Notes under the pieces: model-generated
Databases searched by the model: none
What the model was told of the DNA's origin: nothing
The model's input: only the letters and a program-made list of their open reading frames with translations
Shown here: in pieces, positions 46,366-57,422 of the stretch
Layout: every line of letters starts with the position of its first letter
Numbering within the stretch: position 1 is the first letter of the stretch
Source of the DNA: Loripinus fragilis
Lineage: Eukaryota > Mollusca > Bivalvia > Lucinida > Lucinidae
NCBI GenBank assembly: GCA_964019695.1
Contig: OZ026517.1
Location: 75,377,365 to 75,441,364 of the forward strand
DNA length: 64,000 bases
Direction of reading: 5' to 3'
Position numbers and translations under genes: made by a program

Positions 46366-48995
46366 TTGGGGACAAGACTGAGGGGATAGGGGACAAGACA
46401 GGGATAGTGGACATAACTGAGGGGATAGGGGACAAGGCTGAGGGGATAGTGGACAAGGCTGAGGGGATAGTGGACAAGGCTGAGGGGAAAGGGGAAAAGG
46501 CTGAGGGGATAGTGGACAAGACTGAGGGGATAGGGGACAAGGCTGAGGGGATAGGGGACAAGACTGAGGGGATAGGGGACAAGGCTGAGGGGATAGTGGA
46601 CAATACTGAGGGGATAGTGGACAAGGCTGAGGGGATAGGGGACAAGACTGAGGGGATAGTAGACCAATCTTAGGGGATAGGGGACATGGCTGAGGGGATA
46701 GGGAACAAGACTGAGGGCATAGTGCACAAGACTGAAGGTAAAGGGGACAAGGCTGAGGGGATAGGGGACAAGACTGAGGGGATAGGGGACAAGGCTGAGG
46801 GGATAGGGGACAAGATTGAGGGAATAGTGGACAAGACTGAAGGGATAGGGGACAAGGCTGACGGGATAGGGGACAAGACTGAGGGGATAGGGGACAAGAC
46901 TGAGGGGATAGTGGACAAGACTGAGGGGATAGTGGACAAGACTGAGGGGATAGTGGACAAGACTGAGGGGATAGTGGACAAGACTGAGGGGATAATGGAC
47001 AAGGCTGAGGACATAGTTGACAAGACTGAGGGGATAGTGGACCAATCTGAGGGGAAAGGGGACATGGCTGAGGGGATAGGGAACAAGACTGAGGGGATAG
47101 AGGAAAAGACTGGGGGGGATAGGGGACAAGACTGAGGGGATAGTGGACAAGACTGAGGGGAACGTGGACAAGACTGAGGGGATAGAGGACAAGACTGAGG
47201 GGATAGTGGACAAGACTGAGGGGATAGAGGACAAGACTGAGGGGATAGTGGACAAGACTGAGGGGATAGGGGACATGGCTGATTTGATAGTGGACAAGAC
47301 TGAGGGGATAGAGGACACGACTGGGGGGATAGGGGACAAGACTGAGGGGATAGTGGACAAGACTGAGGGGATAGTGGACAAGGCTGAGGGCGTAGTTGAC
47401 AAGACTGATGGGATAGTGGACGCCAAGACTGAGGGGATAGTGGACGACAAGACTGAGGGGATAGTGGACGACAAGACTGAGGGGATAGTGGACAAGACTG
47501 AGGGGAACGTGGACAAGACTGAGGGGATAGAGGACAAGACTGAGGGGATAGTGGACAAGACTGAGGGGATAGAGGACAAGACTGAGGGGATAGTGGACAA
47601 GACTGAGGGGATAGTGGACAAGACTGAGGGGATAGAGGTCAAGACTGGGGGGTTAGGGGACAAAACTGAGGGGAAAGTGGACAAGACTGAGGGGATAGTG
47701 GACAAGACTGAGGGGATAGTGGACAAGACTGAGGGGATAGAGGTCAAGACTGGGGGGTTAGGGGACAAAACTGAGGGGATAGTGGACAAGACTGAGGGGA
47801 TATTGGACAAGGCTGAGGGCATAGTTGAAAAGACTGAGGGGATAGAGGACAAGACTGAGGGGATAGTGGACAAGGCTGAGGGGATAGGGGACAAGACTGA
47901 GGGGAAAGTGGACAAGACTGAGGGGATAGTGGACAAGACTGAGGGGATAGGAGACAAGACTTAAGGGATACGGGACAAGACTGAGGGGAAAGGGAACAAG
48001 ACTGAGGGGATAGTGGACAAGGCTGAGGGCATAGTTGAAAAGACTGAGGGGATAGAGGACAAGACTGAGGGGATAGTGGACAAGGCTGAGGGGATAGTGG
48101 ACAAGACTGAGGGGATAGTGGACAAGGCTTAGGGCATAGTTGAAAAGACTGAGGGGATAGAGGACAAGACTGAGGGGATAGTGGACAAGGCTGAGGGGAT
48201 AGGGAACAAGGCTGAGGGGATAGTGGACAAGACTGAGGGGATAGAGGACAAGACTGGGGGGATAGGGGACAAGACTGAGGGGATAGTGGACAAGACTGAG
48301 GGGATAGTGGACAAGGCTGAGGGAATAGTGGACGACAAGACTGAGGGGATAGTGGAGGACAAGAATGAGGGGATAGTGGACGACAAGACTGAGGGGATAG
48401 TGGACAAGACTGAGGGGATAGTAGACAAGACTGAGGGGATAGTGGACAAGACTGAGGGGATAGTGGACAAGACTGAGGGGATAGTGGACGACAAGACTGA
48501 GGGGATAGTGGACGACAAGACTGAGGGGATAGTGGACAAGACTGAGGGGATAGTGGACAAGACTGAGGGGATAGTGGACAAGGCTGAGGGCATAGTTGAC
48601 AAGATTGAGGGGATAGTGGACCAATCTGAGGGGATAGGGGACATGGCTGAGGGGATAGGGGACAAGGCTGAGGGGATAGTGGACAAGACTGAGGGGATAG
48701 GGAACAAGACTGAGGGGATAGAGGACAAGACTGGGGGGATAGTGGACAAGACTGAGGGGATAGTGGACAAGACTGAGGGGATAGTGGACAAGGCTGAGGG
48801 CATAGTTGACAAGACTGAGGGGATAGGGGACGACAAGACTGAGGGGATAGTGGACATAGACTGAGGGGATAGAGGCAAGACTGAGGGGATAGTGGACAAG
48901 ACTGAGGGGATAGTGGACAAGACTGAGGGGATAGGAGACAAGACTTAAGGGATACGGGACAAGACTGAGGGGAAAGGGAACAAGGTTGAAGGGAT
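46366..48995. repeat. 21-bp minisatellite, about 125 copies
   Basis: The unit GACAAGACTGAGGGGATAGT plus G repeats with little variation: GGCTGAGG, GAACAAG, GACGACAAG (+3) and TTGAAAAG variants, in patterns that recur in blocks (for example at 47,140-47,340 and 47,500-47,800). The + strand is purine-rich. The 21-bp period keeps long frames open on both strands, (DKTEGIV)n and (SVLSTIP)n or similar. Frame-breaking variants and the intron position argue against coding. Confidence 0.95.
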
Positions 48996-49096
48996 AGGGG
49001 ACATTGTTTGGGTATGGGAATGTTATTGTGGGTGTGCTTTAAGACTTCCATTTGATTATGAATCCTTATTTATTATCATCTCCCACCCTGCAACCA

Positions 49097-49187
49097 AAGG
49101 CTGAGGGGATAGGGGACAAGACTGAGGGGATATAATTATTGGGACAAGACTGAGGGGATAGGGGACAAGGCTGAAGGGATAGGGGAC
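49097..49187. repeat. Satellite of the 21-bp minisatellite, block 2
   Basis: A few copies of the same unit. The following text TTTAAGACTTCCATTT matches that after block 1, so a larger segment was duplicated. Confidence 0.85.
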
Positions 49188-49278
49188 ATTGTTTTGGATC
49201 TGGGTATGATTGTGGGTGCGCTTTAAGACTTCCATTTTTTTATGAATTCCTATTAATTATCATCTATTCTGCAACCAA

Positions 49279-49385
49279 AGGCTGAGGGGATAGAGGACAA
49301 GACTGGGGGGATAGTGGACAAGACTTAAGGGATAGGGGACAAGACTGAGGGGATAGGGAACAAGGCTGAAGAGATAGGGGACGTT
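49279..49385. repeat. Satellite of the 21-bp minisatellite, block 3
   Basis: About five units, preceded by ATCT...CTGCAACCAAAGGCTGAG and followed by TTGTTTTGGGTATGG as in block 2. It is a third tandem copy of the block end. Confidence 0.85.
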
Positions 49386-49589
49386 GTTTTGGGTATGGGA
49401 ATGTTATTGTCACAGTCCACATTTGCATCATAATGACATCTTTCATCTTTCCTAAGTGAACAGTACTGACCTACTACTGCCTAGATAAGATTTTTCCTGT
49501 CAGATAAGGAGCAACTGATCATACTGTTTACTGATTGGACACATGTGTAAGTAAGGTACAACCTTAAGTGGTTGAGACCTGTCAGTCAT

Positions 49590-50160
49590 CAATGAAAAAG
49601 CCTTGTTTGCACTCTATCTCCTGAACCAATAGTAAGGTTTTGGCCAAACTGCAAAAGATACATCATTGGGAAGACCTTAATAAACAATAAATGATTCAAG
49701 GTCACCAGTGAAAACCCTTTTCTGAAACACTGTCTTCTGAACCAATTGCAAAATTTTGACCAAACAGGCATAGATACATATTTCATTTGAAAGTCCTCAA
49801 TAAATGATCAGATTTTGGTGGCCTTAACATAATTTTTAAGGTTATCAGGGTCATTTAACTCTTTGAAAAAGGCTTGCTTGCACTTGATCGTCTTTCTGCA
49901 CTAATGCGTAATAGCCAGGTTTTTTGGTCAATCTTGTACAGATATATCATTGGGAGGATTATAATAGTTGATTAGAATTTGGTCATCTTTGCCAGTATAT
50001 TTAATCAGGATCAAATAATATGTATGAAAAAGTCTTACCTGCACTCTGTCTTCTGCACCAATTGCCAGATTTTGACCAAACTGGCACAGATACATCATTG
50101 CAAAGACCTCAGTAAATGATTTGATTTTGGTGACCTTCCTCTAACTTTTAAGGTCATCAT
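49590..50160. repeat. Tandem repeat, about 150-bp unit, four copies
   Basis: Units contain AAAGCCTTGTTTGCACTCT, TTTTGACCAAACTGGCACAG, ATACATCATTGGGA and TTTGGTGACCTT. The same family forms the array at 60.9-61.9 kb. Confidence 0.75.
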
Positions 50161-50304
50161 GAACATATAATTACGAAGTGAGTTGAGCAGGGGAGGCCCT
50201 CTTCTGAGAACTCCATCTGGTTTTAAGGCTCATTAGATGATAGCTCATATATTAAAAGACAAATATGTGATAGGGGACATAAGTATAGGTTATACATCAT
50301 CATA

Positions 50305-50380
50305 TATTACAATTATAAAGGAATTAAAGTGGGAAGGAGCGCAGCGAGTGAACCACTTCAATTCTTTATAATTGTAATGT
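50305..50380. repeat. Foldback hairpin
   Basis: TTACAATTATAAAGGAATTA and AAGTGG pair with CCACTTCAATTCTTTATAAT and TGTAA around a GGAGCGCAGCGAGTG-containing loop. Confidence 0.8.
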
Positions 50381-50509
50381 ACAGGCCTCCTACTGAAACA
50401 ATAGCCTATAATTTTGTTTCAAACCTATATAACCTTTATTTCGCCCACATAACCTATAAATAACCTTTATTTTCCTTTAGAAACTAGTATTTTTGTAGAA
50501 AACCCTGTC

Positions 50510-52020
50510 AGATGAATTTTTCTGCCCCAAACTTTGGTAAAGTTGAATGGGCATATTGCTTTGGGCTTGTCCGTGCATGCATCAGTGCGTGCATCCGTTC
50601 AAAATTTATTAAGATACAGTTTTGAAATTTCATGTATGGATTCCTCATCAAAAAGTCTGGATTATCTCCTTTTGTGGAGTTATGCCCCTTATAAAGGGTC
50701 ATAATGAAATTTTGTAATCAAGATATCCCAAAAACAATTACAGCTATGAGCTTCAAACTTGGTCAGCTAATAGAGGATAATGAGAAGATTACCTGGTGAA
50801 AATTAAAAAAAAAGTTATTTTATTTTTTTCGAGTTATTGCCCTTTGCAAATTTGGACATAGAAAACACGATATCTCAAAAACCACTAGAGCAGAAGTCGA
50901 TGGTACACCATCGCAAATACCCGCTTTTTGACCTATAACCTTTACCTTGGGGTCAAGGTCACACAAAATGTTGCTCAGTACCTTCAACATAATATGACCT
51001 ATGCACCAGTAAAGTTTGAAGTTGCTATGTCCAATGGTTAAGGAGAAGAAGCATTTACAAAAATACACTGTATGACCTTGACCTATGGGTCAAGGTCACA
51101 CCAAATGTTGTCTAGTGCCCTCAAAATCATATGACCTTTGCACCTGCAAAGTTTGAAGTTGCTATGTCCAACAGTTTAGGAGAAGATGCATTTACAAGAA
51201 AGTACATTATTTGACCTTGACCTTCAGGTCAAGGTCACACTAAATGTTGCCCAGTGCCCTCTACATCATGTGACCTATGCACTTACAGAGTTTGAAGTTA
51301 CTACATCAAAAGCTTTAGGAGGAGAAGGATTTACAAGAAAATTCAATGTGTGATCTTTGACCTTGACCTTGGGGTCAAGGTCACACAAGATGTTGCCCAG
51401 TACCCCTACATCATGTGACCTATCCAGCTACAAAGTTTGAAGTTGCTAGGTCTAACCGTTAAGGAGGAGATACATTTACAAGAAAATACATTATTTGATC
51501 TTTGACCTTGACCTTGGGGTCAAGGTCACACAAAATGTTGCCCAGTACCCTCAACATCATGTGACCTATTCAGCTACAAAGTTTGAAGTTGTTACGTCAA
51601 AAGGTTTAGGAGGAGATGCATTTACAAGAAAATTCAATATTTGACCTTTGACCTTGACCTTGGGGTCAAGGTCACACAAAATGTTGCCCAGTACCCTCTA
51701 CATCATGTGACCTATTCAGCTGCAAAGTTTGAAGTTACTATGTCTAACCGTTTAGGAGGAGATACAATTACAAGAAAATACAATATTTGACCTTTGACCT
51801 TGACCTTGGGGTCAAGGTCACATGAAATGTTGCCCAGTTCCCTCTACATCATGTGACCTATTCAACTACAAAGTTTGAAGTTGCTACCTCTAAAGGTTTA
51901 GGAGGAGATACATTTACAAGAAACGTGACGGACGGACGTACGCACGGACGGACGGACGACGGACCGACTTTGACACGAAATTAATATACCCTTTTTTTCT
52001 AAAGAAAAAAGCGGGTATAA
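50510..52020. repeat. Mollusc repeat with central 145-bp array and terminal hairpin, copy 1
   Basis: Unique-looking text to 50,930 is followed by seven units of about 145 bp. Each starts TTGACCTTGACCTTGGGGTC then AAGGTCACAC, and includes ATGTTGCCCAGTACC, CATCATGTGACCTATTCAGC and TTTAGGAGGAGATACATTTA. The array ends in GGACGGACG-rich text and the hairpin CCCTTTTTTTCTAAAGAAAA then AAGCGGG. A central array with a terminal hairpin resembles the pearl/Helentron-related (HINE) elements described from oysters; assignment is by architecture only. Confidence 0.7.
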
Positions 52021-52308
52021 TTACAGCTACATGTAGGAGCTTCAAACTTTGACAGCTGATAGAGGATAATGAGTAGATAACCTGGTGAAAATTAAAATAA
52101 AAGGTTTTTTTTATGAGTTATTGCCTTTTACATTTTTTTCTAGCGATTGCCCTTTGCAAATTTGTTCATTGAAAACTTATAGATATTTCGAAAAACTATT
52201 AAAACTAGTAGCCTCAGATTTAGTCAGCTAATAGAGGGTTGTGAGTAGATTAAAAGAGATGACTGGATTATCTCCCTTTGTGGAGTTATGCCCCTTTTAA
52301 AGGGTCAT

Positions 52309-52634
52309 TGGTTTTTGATTGGTTTTGTTGCTTTACGTCCCAAGTCAACAGCTATGGTCATTGCGGGACGGTCAGTTCACCTAACCACACTTTTTCCTGG
52401 GCAGGCTTGAACAAGCGGTTAACCAGTAATTTGTGCACATACTTTCGCTTGTAACTGACAACAACCCTTCTTGAATGAATCAGCGGAAGGGAGGAGAATG
52501 ACCGTAGAAATTATTTCATGATCAATCTCCACGAAAGTATGGGACCGGGCCGGGATCGAACTCGCGACCCCTGGATCTGCAGTCAGACACGCATCTGTAG
52601 CCAGACACTTTACCGACTGCGCTACGCGGCCCGG
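52309..52634 (-). mobile_element. tRNA-derived SINE with 13-bp target duplication
   Basis: The minus strand begins CCGGGCCGCGTAGCGCAGTC, with an A box (TAGCGCAGTCGGTA, 52,611-52,624) and a B box (AGTTCGATCC, 52,553-52,562) about 50 bp apart, as in a tRNA pol III promoter. The 3' part ends GGGACGTAAAGCAACAAAAC. Flanking direct repeats TTTAAAGGGTCAT at 52,296-52,308 and 52,635-52,647 are identical. It sits inside the second copy of the array-bearing repeat. Similar tail text occurs at 9.5 kb. It fits the bivalve/gastropod SINE groups; the exact family is not assigned. Confidence 0.88.
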
Positions 52635-52647
52635 TTTAAAGGGTCAT

Positions 52648-53780
52648 AATGAAATTTTGTAATCAAGATATCTCAAAAACTATTACAGCTATGACTTTCA
52701 AACTTGGTCAGCTATTGAGGATAATTCTTTGTTTGTTTGTTTGGTTCTTAACGACACATCAACCCTTGTGGGTCATTAGCGTCAGACGGTATTAAACTAA
52801 ACATGATAAAGATGGAAAAAGTAAAAATTTATAAGATAGAATAAAATGATGATGATGATGAAAATTAGTTTCAATACGATTGTTGACAGGAGAGACCACG
52901 TACAATATCTGACAGTTTCAAAGAGCTATTCAGATAACTGTACATGTTCTATATTGAGGATAATGAGTAGATTAATTGGTGAAAATAAGAAAAAAGTTAT
53001 TTTATTTTTTTTTGAGTTATTGCCCTTTGCAAAATTGGACATAGAAAACTTGATATCTCAAAAACTATTATAGCTGGAGCTTCAAACTTGGACAGCTGCA
53101 AATAATTGCCTGACATTACTGACAAATTAAGTATGGAAGCAAACAGCATGGACCCAGAACAGACTGCTCCTATACATCATGTGACCTATTCAGCTACAAA
53201 GTTTGAAGTTGCCACGTCAAAAGGTTTAGGAGGAGATGCATTTACAAGAAAATTCAATATTTGACCTTTGACCTTGACCAAGGTCACACAAAATGTTGCC
53301 CAGTACCCTCTACATCATGTGACCTATTCAGCTACAAAATTTGAAGTTGCTATGTCAAAAGGTTTAGGAGGAGATGCATTTACAAGAAAATTCAATATTT
53401 GACCTTTGACCAAGGTCACACAAAATGTTGCCCAGTACCCTCTACATCATGTGACCTATTCAGCTACAAAGTATGAAGTTGCTACGTCTAATCGTTTAGT
53501 AGGAAGTACATTTACAAGAAAATACATTATTTGATCTTTGACCTTGACCTTGGGGTCAAGGTCACATGAAATGTTGCCCAGTACCCTCTACATCATGTGA
53601 CCTATTCACCTACAAAGTTTGAAGTTGCTACCTCTAACGGTTTAGGAGGAGATACATTTACAAGAAACGTGACGGACAAACGTACGCACGGACGGGCGGA
53701 CAGGCGGACGGACGGACGACGGACCGACTTTGACACGAAATTAATATACCCTTTTTTTCTAAAGAAAAAAGCGGGTATAA
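52648..53780. repeat. Array-bearing repeat, copy 2
   Basis: It resumes AATGAAATTTTGTAATCAAG as in copy 1 and has a (GAT)n patch at 52,846. About three and a half of the 145-bp units run from 53,165 to 53,665. It ends with the same GGACGGACG text and CCCTTTTTTTCTAAAGAAAA hairpin at 53,750-53,778. The left part lies at 52,021-52,308, before the SINE. Confidence 0.7.
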
Positions 53781-54892
53781 TAAGTAAATCAGTGAAGTGG
53801 TGAATGCGACCATTTCCAAAGGCACAGTAATGAAAAAGGAGAAGGTATACTATAAGTAGGTCATAGATCATATATTACCCATACTTCAAAAATTTACATT
53901 TAGATTTTTCTCTGCACTAGTATACAATGTAACTTACTGACATTGACCTGCATCTCATACTCTAGCTTAAAAGACTGCCATACTTTGATCTTCATTGAAA
54001 AGTGTGTTTTACTGCAATGGTGAAAGCTGTGAATGTTAAACCTTGTATTGTTATCTAGAGGGGGGGTGGGGGGAATGGGGGGAATTTTGGTATGGGTGTG
54101 CAAGCCAGTATTTTAACACCTACCCCAATCATAAACTTGTCCTTGGAAAAAATGACCAATTCTTATACTAGATTGAGCACAATGTTTACCTATTCATATA
54201 ATGTCCTTTGATTTTTTGATTTTAATAAACACTCTTTGCTGTTGTTACAAATAAATATTGCAATGTTGTTTCTATTTTGGTTTCTGAGCTGAATTTCTGA
54301 GCAAAAATATTTGTGTATTTTTAAACAGGGATGCCAGAAAAAGGGATAATTCATATATCAATGATAAAAAATTGGGCCAGTCATATATTTTTTCTAGAAA
54401 AGGTGCTTATCGTATACCTGGCAGCGCTGAAAAAGGGGCTGCCCGCTGGTGATGTACTGCAGACATCCAAACAGTGAATTATTACACAACAAGACACTAC
54501 TAGAGCTGATCTGTTTCTTAAGTATAGAATATGGGCATAAATGCTTTACTAAAGCTTTATTTTTGGCTCTTATAGGATGAGTACATGTATTATATTAAGC
54601 ATTGGACTTTGTTTATATAAACAATACAGAATTAGTATAGATTTGATTTTGCTTGGATAAAAGTATATAGTTGATACAGAGTTAACTCAAGTTAGACAAA
54701 GGCCAAGTATAGCAGTAATCTGGAATTAAAACAATGCTTTCAGAGGAAAACTATGTCCTCCACACTGCAAATTGAGTCGGCAAGCATGCTTACTGCTCTT
54801 TATTGTGTGACAATGATACAAGGCGAAATCCATCAATTATTTAAAGGAAGAGAATGCAGTGCCAGTGATTTATCTTCATACAACCGACCAAT
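53781..54892. other. Intron sequence, no gene
   Basis: A G-rich patch lies at 54,060-54,085. Nothing else is supported. Confidence 0.35.
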
Positions 54893-54935
54893 GTAACGGT
54901 CAGTTTTTTCCCCAGTCAGTTTTTTGGGATATTTT
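54893..54935. repeat. Terminal phrase shared with the 40.2-kb palindrome cluster
   Basis: TGTAACGGTCAGTTTTTTCC, CCAGTCAGTTTTTT is the exact complement of the end of the 40.1-40.3 kb cluster over about 34 bp, then diverges. It is probably one end of another copy of the same element. Confidence 0.7.
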
Positions 54936-55184
54936 TCAAAATAATTAAAGGGATATGGGATACTGGGACCCCACTTCCAGGGCCTCAATGATGTCAGCTA
55001 GCGTGCATTTTCTTCACACTTTCAAAACTGTGAATTATTGTTTGATATATCACGCTCTTTTGGCATGGTCTATAGGCGAGGTGTGTTAAAATAAACAATA
55101 TAGAATTAGTGCATAACAAATACCTAGTTAATATATGGTTAGAAATCATTTTTGTTTATGTTATGCTATTTTTCTGACATTTAG

Positions 55185-55350
55185 ATGAGTGTTGAAGAGA
55201 TGAGTGTTGAAGAGATGAGTGTTGAAGAGATGAGTGTTGAAGAGATGAGTGTTGAAGAGATGAGTGTTGATGACTATAGTACATTGGATGAAGAACTAGA
55301 GAACACAGATGTTATTTACCTAGGCACCACATTCCAATCTATTAATCAAG
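55185..55350 (+). CDS. DNMT3-like gene, MSVEE-repeat exon
   Basis: The acceptor TTTTTCTGACATTTAG precedes ATG at 55,185, and the donor TCAAG/GTATTT follows 55,350. The 166-nt exon enters in phase 0, matching the donor at 43,805, and leaves one base, matching the acceptor at 60,365. It encodes five exact MSVEE units (15 bp each), MSVDD, then an acidic stretch (YSTLDEELENTDVIYL) and GTTFQSINQG. No domain is recognised. Acidic low-complexity sequence before ADD is plausible for a flexible nuclear tail. The start ATG could also serve as an alternative initiation codon. Without splicing the frame stops at 55,379. Confidence 0.65.
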
Positions 55351-55504
55351 GTATTTTTACTACATTAGCCCCTGTTTAAATATTAAGCATTTTTCACCAG
55401 GCACAAAAAGTCAACAATCTTATTAATTAAGTTAAAAAAGCTTCAGTGAAGTAAAAAGCCAGATCAGCTTTTGATTGAGGTCAAAATGGAAACTTGAGTC
55501 AATT
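55351..55504. other. Start of intron after the MSVEE exon
   Basis: No feature beyond the splice donor. Confidence 0.4.
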
Positions 55505-56640
55505 TTTATCCCCGACTGACAAGGTTCTGTGGATATAGCTATCAGCCTGGCATCTGTGCATCTGTCTGTGTGTCCTGCTGTCCCTCCGTCCGTAGACAAA
55601 AGCTTGTGTGCTCACTAACTTACATACCCTACAAGATATTCTGACAATGTGTGGTATAAGGCATGTCACTATCAGGTCAAGAGGGTGTGTCGTGTGCAAG
55701 AATGGTTGCTCTCCCTTGCTGGCTTCTTGAGTTATCTCCCTTAAATGAACTTTATAGGGGATTACAAGCTTGTGCGTTCAATGAATGTCAAACCCTTTGA
55801 AATATTTTGATGGTACAGTCAAAACTCTTTATAACGTCACTCGTTATATCAGAATATTCAATATCCGACATAAATTTGCTGGGAACGGATCTTTGTCCAT
55901 TAAAATTCCCTCTTTATAACAGAATATTCACTTAACGACACAGACAGTAACTTCTGGGAACAGATATACATTTTCTATTGAAAATAAATTCATTATAACA
56001 GAATTTTTACCTTGTGCCAGAAGATTTTGTGATCAGGACAATGTCTGTTGCATGAACAGGTTTCTGTCTCATTTGATAAGAGGGAAGTTTTGTGCATTTT
56101 GAAGCAACATGAAATCCGACTGATGTATACATTTGGAACAATAGAATTTTAATACCATTATTATAATATTTTCTTTTACCAAATGATCATAATGTGGAAA
56201 TCTGGTACTGGTCAGAATTTCCTTATAACAGCAAATTCACTTTAACGTCGAAGATAGCTTGGAACAAACATTGTCGTTATAAAGAGGGTTGACTGTATTT
56301 GGTATACTTTTAATTCAGGTCAAGACAGTGTGTCGCACGCAAGAATGGTTTATCTACCTCTCTTGCCTTTTGAGTTATCTCCCTTGAATGAACTTTATAG
56401 GGGTAAGCTTGTGCTCACATTAATTCTTATACACCTTTTGAGATATTTTGATGATGTTTGGTATACATATAAATCAGATCAAGACGATCATCACAGTGTT
56501 GCAGGCAAGAATGTTTTATCTCCCTTGCTTGCCTTTTGAGTTATCTCCCTTGAATGAACTTAATAGGGGAAAGCTTGTGCACTCAATAACTTCTACAATT
56601 TGAGATGTTTTGATGGTAATTGGTTAACATATATGGCCAA
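55505..56640. repeat. Mollusc repeat with about 155-bp units (GAGTTATCTCCCTTGAATGA)
   Basis: It starts ATCCCCGACTGACAAGG with a GTCCCTCCGTCCGT tract, then tandem units with TCAAGACGGTGTGTC, AAGAATGGTT, GAGTTATCTCCCTTGAATGA, GAGATATTTTGATGAT and TTTGGTATAC. Three or more units follow, interrupted by the mariner-like element. The same units recur at 59,920-60,165. Confidence 0.7.
55816..56295. mobile_element. Mariner-like MITE, TA target duplication
   Basis: The ends CAGTCAAAACTCTTTATAAC and GTTATAAAGAGGGTTGACTG are inverted repeats. TA at 55,814-55,815 and 56,296-56,297 flanks the 480-bp element. It interrupts a repeat unit whose intact form (GATATTTTGATGATGTTTGG) is seen at 56,440 and 60,040, giving the empty site. 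CAGT ends with a TA duplication fit Tc1/mariner. No transposase frame is present. Confidence 0.85.
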
Positions 56641-57207
56641 GTGCAAATAAGGATTCATATTGTTGGGGCCAGGATATGCCAAACAATAATTTCAAAAGTA
56701 TTGAATATATCAGACTAAGCTCATGTATTTTCAAAATGATAGGGCCTGAAGAAAATATGCTGAAAATTTCATGGCAATCAGGTGTTCTGTCCAGAAGTTA
56801 TCAACAGTAGAAGATAGCAAAAACTACAAAAAACCTTGGTTTTTGTGTGACGACATTTTAAATCACTCTTTTATCTAAATTGCTATAAATCACTTATATT
56901 TATAGCCTATTTCTCTATGTCTACATTATCTGTAACTATTTGCTCAATAAGAAATGCTAAATGATTTGAAAAAATCAAGAAATTATTTTTTTGGCAATGT
57001 TTTTCAAAAAAATAAACAAAAGGGGCCAAAAAGTCAAATTCAACCCCATGTATCTAAAGGCATTAGCTGTATTTACCAGGAAAGGGTTTGGTGATACTGA
57101 AGTACTCTGAAATATTGTATATAGATCACAGATACTAGTTTTACACTTCCTGTTACTTTCTTTCCATGTTACTTTGTTTACTGAGCCATTTGCACCAGGC
57201 CAAAATT
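56641..57207. other. Intron sequence, no gene
   Basis: A 94-codon minus frame at 57,259-56,975 crosses the 17-mer repeat and shows no domain. Confidence 0.35.
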
Positions 57208-57422
57208 TGTCCCAACAGTAACGGTGTCCACCATATGTTTTTATTTTATTAACTTGCATCTGCAGATAGTGTATTTACAGCTTCATTTGCCAGTCTTTGC
57301 CTTCCTCGGTGGAGGCCAGTTATTACCTGCGGCAGAAGTTTTCTGTGACTACTCATAGAAACCTTATATCTGCACTACATTGTCATGTCCCAACAGTAAC
57401 GGAAAATGCCCCAACAGTAAGG
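57208..57422. repeat. 17-mer TGTCCCAACAGTAACGG, three forward copies
   Basis: Perfect at 57,208-57,224 and 57,386-57,402, and a close variant at 57,408-57,422. Confidence 0.85.

Noticed and set aside
46314..49051. Very long open frames on both strands (up to about 550 codons)
   Set aside because: They are produced by the 21-bp period of the minisatellite, which keeps every frame open. There are no flanking coding features, and the region lies in an intron.
52550..52634. Functional tRNA gene on the minus strand
   Set aside because: The promoter boxes are present, but the cloverleaf cannot be completed and the sequence continues into a SINE body with target duplications.
40120..54935. A single 14.8-kb transposon spanning the palindromes and the 54.9-kb end
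   Set aside because: The orientation would allow it, but there is no target duplication or transposase, and solo ends are common here. I kept it as an open question, not a feature.
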